Positions 1 through 8,037 of a stretch of 20,125 nt of DNA are shown in pieces. Origin of the DNA: Acidiferrobacteraceae bacterium (GTDB lineage: Bacteria; Pseudomonadota; Gammaproteobacteria; Arenicellales; UBA868). A program made the translations under genes and the position numbers. Position 1 is the stretch's first letter. Every line of letters starts with the position of its first letter. The notes beneath the pieces are model-generated. The model had not been told where the DNA came from and ran no database searches. It saw only the letters and a list, made by a program, of their open reading frames with translations. The DNA lies in assembly GCA_002713825.1 (NCBI GenBank), contig PAUU01000047.1, positions 19,809 through 39,933 of the forward strand, written 5' to 3'.

Positions 1-141
1 TTTCGAGTCCCAGTTACCATGTGGGCCGAGGATGATCGTTACTTCCTCGGTTTCGATAAAACCCTCGGGGAGGATCATTCAGTCGGGATGACTTACAGTG
101 ACAACGGGTCGATGCTGTTTCGATACCAGTACCGTTTCTGA
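1..141 (+). CDS. C-terminal fragment of a probable outer-membrane beta-barrel protein
   Basis: Frame 1 of the plus strand is open from the left edge to a TGA at 139-141, giving 46 residues. The peptide alternates polar and hydrophobic or aromatic residues (for example YFLGFDKTL and GMTYSDNGSMLFRYQYRF) and ends in Phe. A terminal strand closing with an aromatic residue is the usual Bam-recognition signal of outer-membrane beta-barrels, so I infer the last two or three strands of such a protein. The family cannot be named from so little. The gene converges on the T6SS operon and is probably not part of it. The start lies outside the window. Confidence 0.5.
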   Translation, partial: FRVPVTMWAEDDRYFLGFDKTLGEDHSVGMTYSDNGSMLFRYQYRF

Positions 142-213
142 ATGAACGACCCAAGTCGGTCCAACTCCGGAATGTTGGTCAATTCCCCATCGGTGTTCTG
201 AGCAGGCTTGCCG

Positions 214-1314
214 CTAGGCGTATTTCTGAGCCACAACAAGATGGGCCTGGTACTCGGCAAAGCTGCGCGCATGTACCCGAACCGACCAGGGTATATCAGG
301 TTCGGAATCGATCATCCTGAGCTTCTCCAACGATCCAGGAAGTGCGCCAGGAGTCAACAATGCCTCAAGTATTGAAGCGCTGTCTCCTTGATTCTGACCT
401 CGTTGGGAGTGACCTCCCAGCCATTCCTCCAAAGGCGTCGCGGCTGGCGACCAGTCATAGGGGCAACACACTGCCAACTTCCCTTCGGATACTAAAGAGG
501 CTTCTATCTCCTTAAGCAAGCTTAAAGGTGACGGAACACAGTCGAGTACATTCAGGGCTGAAACAAAGCCAAGGGAGTCCGGACCCAACGGGAGGCAGCA
601 TGCATCACAGCACCAAAAGTCGACCCGATCAGCTTCAGCAAGGCTCACAGAGAACTCCCGCCGTTCATATACGACACCACCCTGCCGCCTAGGATAGACC
701 ACCCGCCCTTCGCGCAATACACGCGCTGCTATCCGTAAGAGGGAAAAATTAAGGCCGACACCTAACACCAAGCCCCTAAATTTACCCGCCACGTCAAAAG
801 TGGTGCCGCCGGTTGCACAACCGACGTCCAAAGATACAGTATTCGAAGGAAGTTTTCCTGATTTTTCAATGGCTTGGATTAAGCAGCGGGATGCAGAGCC
901 TGGTCGGTGTTTCGCAGCAACCGCACCCTCGGACAATGACGGCTCAGAAGCACCAAATTCGTAATGGTCCCACGCATATGAACTCATCGCCTGCTTCATG
1001 GAATCATAAGCGCTCCCCGGTCCAGCGGCGTCCGAGATCAAAGTCTCAATCTCGTGAGGCAGATCTTCCCTGGCAATTAGATGAAGTAGGTAAGCATCGA
1101 CCTGACCCCTCACATTTGCATGGAGGATTGGAATGCCATCGATGATCGGGAATTCCATGCGACACCCCTCGTGCTCGCAATGGATCATCCCGAAATGAAC
1201 TTCTCTGGCATCACCTTTAATCACGCGTGAAAGCGCCAATGGACTTGGATCACGTCCAGAAAGCTTGCAGACAGGACAAATTGGTGCAATCTGTCTGAAA
1301 TGGGAAATCTTCAC
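214..1314 (-). CDS. SAM-dependent methyltransferase with N-terminal zinc-ribbon-like segment
   Basis: The 366-residue protein begins with a Trm112-like segment: CPVC at residues 13-16, a second pair C46 and C51, then FPIIDGIPIL. This arrangement is common in front of class I methyltransferases. The SAM-binding motif I is LDVGCATGG (162-170), followed by a Rossmann-like fold with ALNVLDCVPSPLSLLKEI near 253-270. At the end of strand beta-2, where an acidic residue normally contacts the SAM ribose, the sequence reads VLGVGLN, so that acid seems to be missing. The start is GTG, one base after the stop of the PAAR gene; an overlapping ATG runs straight into a stop. It is the last gene of the T6SS run. 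Its substrate is unknown. It could modify a secretion component or be a cargo of the PAAR tip; both are inference. Confidence 0.8.
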   Translation of the reverse strand: MKISHFRQIAPICPVCKLSGRDPSPLALSRVIKGDAREVHFGMIHCEHEGCRMEFPIIDGIPILHANVRGQVDAYLLHLIAREDLPHEIETLISDAAGPGSAYDSMKQAMSSYAWDHYEFGASEPSLSEGAVAAKHRPGSASRCLIQAIEKSGKLPSNTVSLDVGCATGGTTFDVAGKFRGLVLGVGLNFSLLRIAARVLREGRVVYPRRQGGVVYERREFSVSLAEADRVDFWCCDACCLPLGPDSLGFVSALNVLDCVPSPLSLLKEIEASLVSEGKLAVCCPYDWSPAATPLEEWLGGHSQRGQNQGDSASILEALLTPGALPGSLEKLRMIDSEPDIPWSVRVHARSFAEYQAHLVVAQKYA

Positions 1315-1315
1315 A

Positions 1316-1699
1316 TCAGCCGATCAGTACCGTTGGACATCCCGGCGGCATGATCTTTCCCGTTGGGCTTGGAATGGGACCCACACACGTGGGGTGAGAT
1401 GACATATCCTGAATTCGCGCCGCCGGTAAACCACCGATTAACACAGTCGGGGACCCAATCGCTACCAACCCGGGTCCGCCAGGAACACAGGTAGGCAGCA
1501 CACATGGCGCGGTCTGATCCGTCGCACGCGCTGCAGGAGTGCCTCCAATCAAAACCGTAGGCTGGCCTGAGATAATGGCGAGGGGAAGCGCTGGGTGAGG
1601 TAGAGGCGTGGGCACAGGCGCGGCCGGATGTATAGGAGCGTGACAATGCGGCGCGTCCTGCAGCACCATATCCCCCATTCGAGCAGCAGGATTTCCCAT
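1316..1699 (-). CDS. PAAR-domain spike-tip protein
   Basis: PAAR proteins form the zinc-bound cone that caps the VgrG trimer and often carry or recruit effectors. This one is 127 residues. It starts MGNPAARMGDMV and has two full units QPTVLIGGTPAARATD and SPTVLIGGLPAARIQD, then ends at CPTVLIG, so it is a PAAR fold with no C-terminal toxin domain. Candidate zinc ligands include the H/C-rich stretch DAPHCHAPIH near residues 15-24 and C100 region residues. A proline-rich loop (about 22-43) makes it longer than minimal PAAR proteins, which are about 90-100 residues. Its ATG shares one base with the TAA stop of the Sel1 gene (TAATG), so translation is probably coupled. The methyltransferase gene follows at once. 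Confidence 0.9.
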   Translation of the reverse strand: MGNPAARMGDMVLQDAPHCHAPIHPAAPVPTPLPHPALPLAIISGQPTVLIGGTPAARATDQTAPCVLPTCVPGGPGLVAIGSPTVLIGGLPAARIQDMSSHPTCVGPIPSPTGKIMPPGCPTVLIG

Positions 1700-3474
1700 T
1701 AATCAGCTCCAGTTTTATTGATCAGCTCGACGGCCGCCGTTACGCCGCGATCCGCAGCAGCCTGTAGCAAGGTCCGACTCCGGTCTACATCTCTCGGAAC
1801 ACCATGACCATACAGATAACAAATACCGAGCCAGTGTAACGCATTTGGATGGCGTTGGTCTGCTGCCAACTGCCATAGACGGGCGGCTTCGAACCTATCT
1901 TTAGTTACTCCATCACCAAAAAAATGACAGACTGCCAGATTATGCTGCCCTTCCGGGTCACCAAAGACCGTGGAATCCTGCCATAGACTTACCGCTGCCT
2001 CTTCATTCCTTTCCACGCCACTGCCACTCACGTAGCAACTTGCCAGAGCATTTTTTGACTCTATATGTCCGACCTGAGCAGCTTCACTCCATATCTCAAA
2101 CGCCTGGACCAAATCCTGCCTTACCCCCTCCCCCTTTTGATAACAAGTCGCGAGAGCGCACTTTGCGTCCAAGTCTCCAGCGTTAGCGGCGTCCTTCCAA
2201 ACCCTGACCGCCGTCGACTTATTCTCTTTGACCCCCAGTCCGCAAAAATAATGGACGCCTAGTTTCATCATCGCCTCTTTGTTGCCAAGTTCGGCGCTAG
2301 AACGGCACCAAAAAAAACTCTTCTCGAGATCCTGGGTAACCCCTTCTCCCATCGCGTAAGCGCTTGATATGGCAAGCTGCGCGTCTTTATGGTTCTGATC
2401 AGCGGCTTTTGCCCAAAGATCAATAGCCTGTGAAACATCTCTTCTGCAGCCATCGCCAGTGAAGTAACAGACGCCCAAACGATACTGCGCAGCTGCATGT
2501 CCAGTAACCGCAGCATCAGTCCAACACCTTACAGCAGCATCCCCATTTTCGGAGAGTCGGTCACCTGACCAATACTCCAACCCGAGGACATAATTCGCCT
2601 CTGGATTGCCTGCAGCAGCGGCATCGCTGAGATAGGATGTTGCCAGAGTCAGGTTGACAGGCGGACCATCACCCCGCAGGTAGCACAAGCCTGCGAGAAG
2701 CTGGGCTTCAGCGCTCCCTCTGGCTGCAGCCTGTTCCCACAAACGGATCGCAGAAAAGTTGGAGTCCTTGGTCAGGCCTTCCTGACTGCACAACTTACCC
2801 ATCTGGACCATCGCATCGATCTGACCCTGCTCCACGGCTTTGCTTAACCACTCGATACCGGTTTTTGAATCTTTCTCTGAGGCGATTCCATCAATAAGGG
2901 CCATCGCATACTCAAACTGGGCCTCCGGATTCCCAAACTCGGCGGCGGACTTCCAACAATTAAGCGTATGGTCGGGGCCTTCGGGACTGTCATCCATACT
3001 GAGAAACCAACACCCCAACCGGTAGAGTGCCTCGGGCTGGTTTTGCTGAGATGCGCGTTCCCACCAATCCCGGGCGACCAAAGCGTCCTGTTTAACCCCG
3101 ATTCCCGTCCAATAACACTGGCCCAGGGCATTCTCGGCATCTGCATCCTCAAGCTCTGCTGCTTTTTGCCACCAATACACGGCTAATGCGAAGTTTTGAT
3201 CGACCCCTTCTCCTTCGAAATAGCAGTCAGCGAGGTTGAATTGTGATTCAACGTGACCGAACTCAGCGGCCTGACGCCACAAAGCAGCCGCCTTGGTGTG
3301 GCTTTTATTGGTCGCCTTCTTGAAGTGCTCACAGCCTGCTAGGAACCATGCCTCCAGCTGTTCTGGCCCAGGAGTCAACTCCTGGAGCGTTCTATTGACG
3401 ATTTCTATAGCATCAGTTTCGTAGGCAGATAACGCCTGATGAACCGTAACAGGTAGTTGTCTGGCGTGGGTCAT
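1699..3474 (-). CDS. Sel1-like repeat protein
   Basis: The 591-residue protein is built almost wholly of Sel1-type tetratricopeptide-like repeats of about 36 residues. I count 14 full repeats and a partial fifteenth from about residue 59 to the end, each with the pattern A..W..AA..G...A...LG.CY..G.GV..D. Such solenoids act as protein-binding scaffolds. No signal peptide or membrane segment is visible, so it is likely cytoplasmic. No good ribosome-binding site precedes the ATG. It lies 24 bp after the J-domain gene and its stop overlaps the PAAR start, which suggests a role as adaptor or chaperone for the PAAR protein or its cargo. That role is inference; Sel1 proteins also serve in regulation and assembly. 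Confidence 0.88.
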   Translation of the reverse strand: MTHARQLPVTVHQALSAYETDAIEIVNRTLQELTPGPEQLEAWFLAGCEHFKKATNKSHTKAAALWRQAAEFGHVESQFNLADCYFEGEGVDQNFALAVYWWQKAAELEDADAENALGQCYWTGIGVKQDALVARDWWERASQQNQPEALYRLGCWFLSMDDSPEGPDHTLNCWKSAAEFGNPEAQFEYAMALIDGIASEKDSKTGIEWLSKAVEQGQIDAMVQMGKLCSQEGLTKDSNFSAIRLWEQAAARGSAEAQLLAGLCYLRGDGPPVNLTLATSYLSDAAAAGNPEANYVLGLEYWSGDRLSENGDAAVRCWTDAAVTGHAAAQYRLGVCYFTGDGCRRDVSQAIDLWAKAADQNHKDAQLAISSAYAMGEGVTQDLEKSFFWCRSSAELGNKEAMMKLGVHYFCGLGVKENKSTAVRVWKDAANAGDLDAKCALATCYQKGEGVRQDLVQAFEIWSEAAQVGHIESKNALASCYVSGSGVERNEEAAVSLWQDSTVFGDPEGQHNLAVCHFFGDGVTKDRFEAARLWQLAADQRHPNALHWLGICYLYGHGVPRDVDRSRTLLQAAADRGVTAAVELINKTGAD

Positions 3475-3498
3475 GTCGGGAAGGCTACCGAAGCCGGT

Positions 3499-4725
3499 CT
3501 AGATTACAACTCCCCTTATTTTAGCAATCTCACTATCGAGGCGATGGACCTCCTTATCAAAATAGCTTTCCCAATCATCATATTCCTCAACCTTTTGCCA
3601 CTCTTCTGAAGAGAACATCTGCGTCACATCATTGACCTTCGCCGCAACGGTCTCCCGCAGTCGGATCAAGGCCAACGCCGCCTCGTCAGGACCGGCAGGC
3701 GCATCTCCCGCTCTTTTGGCAAAACCCTCCTGCCTGATCAGATTCACCAGATCCCGAACCCCATCAAGATTATTCTCCCTATAAGCTGCAGATAGCTGCT
3801 GAAACAGTTCTGTCGCGCGCGCTTTAAATTCCTCTTCTACCCTATCAGGGTGACATAACTGGGAACCCTTCTTGTAAAGTTGTTTCAGTTCTTCCAATCT
3901 ATCTTGGGAAATCTCCAGGCCAGTTGATTGCTCTGATGCTTTCCTGAATGTCTCAGAAAAGCGCGTATACCGCTCGTGGGCATCGCTAGCCTCCTGATGT
4001 GCTTGCTCATTTAAACCGGTGCCGAATGCTTTGCTCCTCAACTCGAGAAGCTCTTCTACTTTAGGTCCCAAGCGATAAAGCTTTTCTCTTCGAAATCGAT
4101 TTTGAGTTCCTTCCATTTCGACGTGATAATCAAGCAACGCGAGCAATTGGCGATCGCGAAGTGATGCCTCGAGCTCGACTAGAACCTTCCCACTGTCATT
4201 CAAAATCAATTTACAATCTTCAGAGGCGTACGACTGTGCGTTTGGAACGGTATCAGCCGATCTAAATCCGGTAGGATCGAACTTCGAACTGAATTGCATA
4301 ACCCCAGCGGTCTCATCCCCAACGAGTGACGTTAGCAATAGGTGAGCGCTCTGTCCTTTTGATCGACTATCGGGCGAGTACGTTCCGAGCGTGACACGCG
4401 TTCTATCCAGTATTAACACAACCTCCGCGCCAGAAAGACAGGGCCATCCGGTCAACACGCCGTTCCGTATCTTAAGCTCGCTCTTTGAGCCTCCCCTTAT
4501 CGACTGAAAGACAGTCTCAGCAACCTGATCTTCTTGCTGATGTGTAGAAATCACCAAGTAAGAGTGCAAGCTGCATTGCTTTAGCAACTCCTCCCAGGCT
4601 GGAACATGATCCCCAGCGCCAAGAAGCAGGATACAGTCCCGAGACCCTGCAAGCTCCTCCATCAGAATGGGGGAAAGATTGAAAAAGTAGGGAGTAGCAG
4701 ATCCCGACTGATCGTGTGTGGGCAT
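3499..4725 (-). CDS. J-domain (DnaJ-like) protein of unknown role
   Basis: The 408-residue protein has a probable J-domain at about residues 275-330: LKQLYKKGSQLCHPDRV with the HPD triad at 292-294, then a helix-III-like stretch ELFQQLSAAYREN. J-domains stimulate Hsp70 ATPase. The N-terminal 180 residues are not recognised. They contain a beta-rich segment (ILLLGAGDHVPAWEELL, then EVVLILDRTRVTLGTYSP) that faintly recalls phospholipase-D-like folds, but no HxK motif is present, so I do not call it one. Residues 205-285 and 335-405 are charged and helical, possibly coiled coil. No signal peptide or membrane segment is seen. The ATG lacks a clear ribosome-binding site. It heads the J-domain, Sel1, PAAR, methyltransferase run after a 159-bp gap. 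Confidence 0.7.
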   Translation of the reverse strand: MPTHDQSGSATPYFFNLSPILMEELAGSRDCILLLGAGDHVPAWEELLKQCSLHSYLVISTHQQEDQVAETVFQSIRGGSKSELKIRNGVLTGWPCLSGAEVVLILDRTRVTLGTYSPDSRSKGQSAHLLLTSLVGDETAGVMQFSSKFDPTGFRSADTVPNAQSYASEDCKLILNDSGKVLVELEASLRDRQLLALLDYHVEMEGTQNRFRREKLYRLGPKVEELLELRSKAFGTGLNEQAHQEASDAHERYTRFSETFRKASEQSTGLEISQDRLEELKQLYKKGSQLCHPDRVEEEFKARATELFQQLSAAYRENNLDGVRDLVNLIRQEGFAKRAGDAPAGPDEAALALIRLRETVAAKVNDVTQMFSSEEWQKVEEYDDWESYFDKEVHRLDSEIAKIRGVVI

Positions 4726-4884
4726 CGGGGGGTAGTTAAGGATAACGAGATTATTTTCGAATAAGTCGCGAAACTATCTTTATGCCCGGGCGAGCCTAAG
4801 CCGATTTGTTTCGGTGTTCTGCCGGTTAACCCTCAACTTGAAAGGGTCAAGGCTTACTCGCCTCTCCCATCGCATCTCAGGAAA
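4726..4884. other. Intergenic gap with a strong imperfect inverted repeat
   Basis: This gap separates the small membrane protein gene from the J-domain gene. GGCGAG at 4789-4794 plus TAAGCC at 4797-4802 pair with GGCTTA at 4851-4856 and CTCGCC at 4857-4862. This gives 12 base pairs interrupted by a 2-nt bulge at 4795-4796. Inside lie two further hairpins: CCGA/TCGG (4801-4804 with 4811-4814, competing with the end of the main stem) and ACCCT/AGGGT (4829-4833 with 4843-4847). No T-tract follows on either strand, so it is not a standard intrinsic terminator. It could be a structured leader, an mRNA processing site or a terminator of another kind. An AT-rich stretch (4751-4785) could hold a promoter for the left-hand genes, but no clear boxes are seen. 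Confidence 0.45.
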
Positions 4885-5388
4885 TCAGTTCTCGTCAGAG
4901 TCACTGCCAAACAACTGATTTGCAGCGCTCGAAAGCGCATCAAAGAGGGATCCTGAAGCAACCTCTTGCGACTCTATCTGATCTAATGGAATATCTTGAG
5001 CCGGCAGGATCGACCAGGTCGCTTTTCCTGAATCGGCGTCATCCCCGTTTTCGAACCACAGAACATTCGGACACGATGTTGCTGGAACATTTCGGGGAGA
5101 CGGCTGCTGAGGATGCTTCTTAGTCACCCACTTTCTGCCTGTAAAGTAGGTGCATGTGAACTGGCTGGCACGGCGTATGATCCGCTCCAACTCCTCATCC
5201 GTGATGGGCTGCCGGATTGTGAGCGTTCCGACGCCCTCAAGGTGAACACGGGCGTAGTCAAGATAAAGCTCCTCTTGAGATGAAATAGTCTCCAGAGATA
5301 CCGGGCTCTTCTCGTGTACAAGCACAGCACTATTGGTCGCCATCAAAACAAGCCAGGCAAGGAATAGAATTATCAGTATGCGTCTCAT
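4885..5388 (-). CDS. Small signal-anchored or exported protein of unknown function
   Basis: I do not recognise this 167-residue protein. It starts MRRILIILFLAWLVLMA, a typical signal anchor or signal peptide with two arginines before a 15-residue hydrophobic core. There is no lipobox cysteine. The rest would be periplasmic: a mixed domain with two cysteines (in FTCTYF and TSCPNVLWF) that could form a disulfide, and a Ser/Asp-rich acidic tail (FGSDSDEN). A fair ribosome-binding site (AGGAA) lies 6 nt ahead of the ATG. It starts 45 bp after the clpV stop, so it is likely the last gene of that transcript. Possible roles are a periplasmic T6SS accessory or an immunity protein; neither is shown by sequence. 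Confidence 0.7.
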   Translation of the reverse strand: MRRILIILFLAWLVLMATNSAVLVHEKSPVSLETISSQEELYLDYARVHLEGVGTLTIRQPITDEELERIIRRASQFTCTYFTGRKWVTKKHPQQPSPRNVPATSCPNVLWFENGDDADSGKATWSILPAQDIPLDQIESQEVASGSLFDALSSAANQLFGSDSDEN

Positions 5389-5433
5389 GGAATCTTCCTA
5401 TACAAATGCATGAAAAGTGTTTGCACCGGGCTG

Positions 5434-8037
5434 TCAGGATATCTCGACTTCAATGGTGGACCCATCTTTGTCGAGGACCATCGCAACGTGCGAGAAGCTC
5501 TCACTTTCTATCAATTTAGCTAGACACTCCGCAGCGATTTTAGGCAGCACTGTCTGCGCCAAGGCCTGCTCGATAGCCCTGCCCCCTGTACCCGGATCGT
5601 TGTACCGGGTTACTAGAGTCTCAAGCACCTCATCACCACAAGTCAGGGTTGCGCCATAACGCTCCATCAACTGGTCGCGTATTCGCCCAATCGCAATCTC
5701 GGTGATATTGACTAAACCATTTTTCGATAACGGCAGATAAGGAACGACTGTTAGCCTCCCTACAAAAGCCGTTTTGAAATACTTTAGCAACTCCGGCCTG
5801 AGTAATTTGATCAACGACTGGATATCTAACTTTCTTGTTCCTTCTTCCACGGCGCTCGCAATGAGTTCATCCCCAACATTGGAAGTCATCACAATCAGAC
5901 AGTTCCTGAAATCGATATCTCGCCCCTCGCTGTCCTTGGCATATCCTTTGTCCAGAATCTGATAGAACACGTCGTGGACTCCCGGGTGAGCTTTCTCAAT
6001 CTCATCCAAAAGTAATACCGAGTAGGGCTGTCTTCGAACCGCCTCAGTGAGTACTCCACCCTCTCCGTATCCGACATAACCAGCAGGCGCGCCGAGCAGC
6101 ATGGATACCTTATGCTCTTCTTTGAACTCAGACATGTTTATCGTGACAAGATTCTGGTCGCTGCCAAAAAGTTGACGACTTAATGCCAGGGCAGTCTCTG
6201 TCTTTCCCACACCACTCGGACCACACAGCAAAAAAGAGCCAATTGGCTTTCGTTCGTCCTGCAGGCCTGCTCGCGAGGTGCGCACTGTCTCCGCAATATG
6301 AGCAATGGCGTGGTCCTGTCCGATGACCTGTAACTGTAGGTTTTTCTGAAGATCCCGGAGTTGAATCGCCTCAGTGTTTTCCACCTGGCCAGCGGGCACG
6401 CCAGTGGATTCAGAAATGATGGAGGCGATTACGCGCCGATCGACCATCTCGCTGACCATCCCGCCTGATGACTGCACCTCTGACAGGGCCTCACGTAGCT
6501 TCAGAATATTGTTTTGATTTGAAGCAGACTTTTTCTTCCCGTTCAACTTCTCATGAAGCGCATGCAACTTAGACAACAATTCCTTTTCTGCTTCCCATTT
6601 CTGAGTTAACTCATCGACTCGAGTGACTGCCTCCTTCAACTCTTCGTCAAGATGATCCCTCTTTTTTCTTACATCAATAGCTCGCAAATCATCGCGATCC
6701 AGCGCAGAGCGTCGATCCTTGAGGTAGTCCAAATAGGAGTGCGCTTTTTCAAGACTCTTGGGCTGCACATTCTGCGTTATAGAGACACGCGCGCAGGCAG
6801 TATCCAACAATCCAAGCGCCTTATCAGGTAACTTCCGCTCAGGAATATATCGAACACTGAGATCCACTGCTGCATCAACAGCATCATCAGAGATCATTAC
6901 CTCGTGATGCGCCTCCAGGTCATTGACCGCCCCTCGGAGAATTCGGCGAGCATCATCAAGACTGGGCTCTCCCACTTTCACCAAATCAAACCGCCGGGTG
7001 AGTGCCGGATCTTTCTCTATGTGTTTCTTGTACTCGGCCCAAGTGGTGGCCGCGATGGTCCTGAACTCGCCACGAGCTAACGCGGGTTTCAACAGATTTG
7101 CTGCATCAATTCTGCCTCCGCCGCCGTCTCCTATAAGAAGATGTGCCTCATCAATAAAGACGATTATCGGACAATCCGATTGCTTTACCTCATTGATCAC
7201 ATCCTTCAGTCTGTTTTCAAACTCACCCTTGACGCTGGCTCCTGCCTCCAGGAGGGCAAGATCAAGACTATAAATCTCCACAGATTTCAATAGATCGGGA
7301 ACGTCCGCTTCAACTATTCTCTGAGCAAGTGCCTCTACGACTGCCGTCTTACCTACTCCAGGCTCTCCAACAAGAATAGGATTATTCTTTCCCTTCCGTG
7401 CCAGGATATCGATTAGCTGATGGAGTTCATCGCTTCGCCCCACAACCGCGTTTAGACGCCCCTCTTTGGCTTCCTCCGTTAGGTTAATTGCATACCGATC
7501 GAGACCACTGCCTCCTTGCCGTGGTTCTCTTCGTGACAAGGACTTGTTTCTTCCTTTCCCTTCTCCTTCATCTACGGACGCAGTGGTTTCAATTTGTCCA
7601 TCCAACGCTTCGAGCGAAACCCCCGAGAATGCCTCGTACCTTGAGGTTTGTATTCCCAGGACCTCCTGTTGCAGAAGTCCCAACACCAGATGGAGTACCC
7701 CCACGTGGTCATCCGAGTAGTTCACCGACGCGAGAAGCCAGCTGTCCTTGACGAGTTTGACGAGTTCGGCGCTCAACGTAGGTTGAACAACAGGAACGCT
7801 GGATTCCCTAGGAAGTCGACTCTGAAGTTCACCGCGTAGTTGTAATTCATCAACTTTCTGACGCTTCAAGAATTTATTTAACGACTCATCGTTGGATTCC
7901 AGGATCTCGAGCAACCAATGCTCAATTTCGATTGAATCAGACCCCGAACTCAAAGCGCTTCCTGCTGCACGTTCAAGTGCCGCGCACAAAGGCGTGTCTA
8001 GTTTGGCTACCAACTCTGTGAGCAGAAGTTGGGTCAT
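5434..8037 (-). CDS. tssH: TssH/ClpV, T6SS sheath-recycling AAA+ ATPase
   Basis: ClpV is a hexameric cytoplasmic ATPase that takes apart contracted TssB/TssC sheath. The 867-residue protein has the ClpB-type layout. The N-domain spans about 1-150. NBD1 has Walker A GEPGVGKT (224-231) and Walker B IIVFIDEAH (D296, E297). A charged coiled-coil middle domain lies at about 400-520. NBD2 has Walker A GPSGVGKT (606-613) and Walker B VLLLDEIEKAH (D678, E679). Length and domain order are normal for the family and both ATPase sites look intact. Its ATG overlaps the tssG stop by 4 bp (ATGA), so it is co-translated with the baseplate genes. The N-domain, which in studied systems binds a helix of TssC, separates it from housekeeping ClpB. 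Confidence 0.96.
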   Translation of the reverse strand: MTQLLLTELVAKLDTPLCAALERAAGSALSSGSDSIEIEHWLLEILESNDESLNKFLKRQKVDELQLRGELQSRLPRESSVPVVQPTLSAELVKLVKDSWLLASVNYSDDHVGVLHLVLGLLQQEVLGIQTSRYEAFSGVSLEALDGQIETTASVDEGEGKGRNKSLSRREPRQGGSGLDRYAINLTEEAKEGRLNAVVGRSDELHQLIDILARKGKNNPILVGEPGVGKTAVVEALAQRIVEADVPDLLKSVEIYSLDLALLEAGASVKGEFENRLKDVINEVKQSDCPIIVFIDEAHLLIGDGGGGRIDAANLLKPALARGEFRTIAATTWAEYKKHIEKDPALTRRFDLVKVGEPSLDDARRILRGAVNDLEAHHEVMISDDAVDAAVDLSVRYIPERKLPDKALGLLDTACARVSITQNVQPKSLEKAHSYLDYLKDRRSALDRDDLRAIDVRKKRDHLDEELKEAVTRVDELTQKWEAEKELLSKLHALHEKLNGKKKSASNQNNILKLREALSEVQSSGGMVSEMVDRRVIASIISESTGVPAGQVENTEAIQLRDLQKNLQLQVIGQDHAIAHIAETVRTSRAGLQDERKPIGSFLLCGPSGVGKTETALALSRQLFGSDQNLVTINMSEFKEEHKVSMLLGAPAGYVGYGEGGVLTEAVRRQPYSVLLLDEIEKAHPGVHDVFYQILDKGYAKDSEGRDIDFRNCLIVMTSNVGDELIASAVEEGTRKLDIQSLIKLLRPELLKYFKTAFVGRLTVVPYLPLSKNGLVNITEIAIGRIRDQLMERYGATLTCGDEVLETLVTRYNDPGTGGRAIEQALAQTVLPKIAAECLAKLIESESFSHVAMVLDKDGSTIEVEIS

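Noticed and set aside
142..213. Possible bidirectional terminator between the convergent genes (CCAAC/GTTGG around TCCGGAAT)
   Set aside because: Only five base pairs with a mismatch beyond and no T-run on either side.
1311..1646. Alternative minus-strand frame overlapping the PAAR gene
   Set aside because: The peptide is Cys/Ser/Arg-rich without domain signs, while the other frame gives three PTVLIG motifs of a PAAR protein.
4040..4725. Phospholipase-D-like domain in the N-terminal part of the J-domain protein
   Set aside because: The resemblance is only a short beta segment; no HxK catalytic motif is present.
7466..7839. Overlapping plus-strand frames opposite the clpV N-terminal region
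   Set aside because: Composition is unlike a real protein and the region encodes the linker before NBD1 of ClpV on the other strand.
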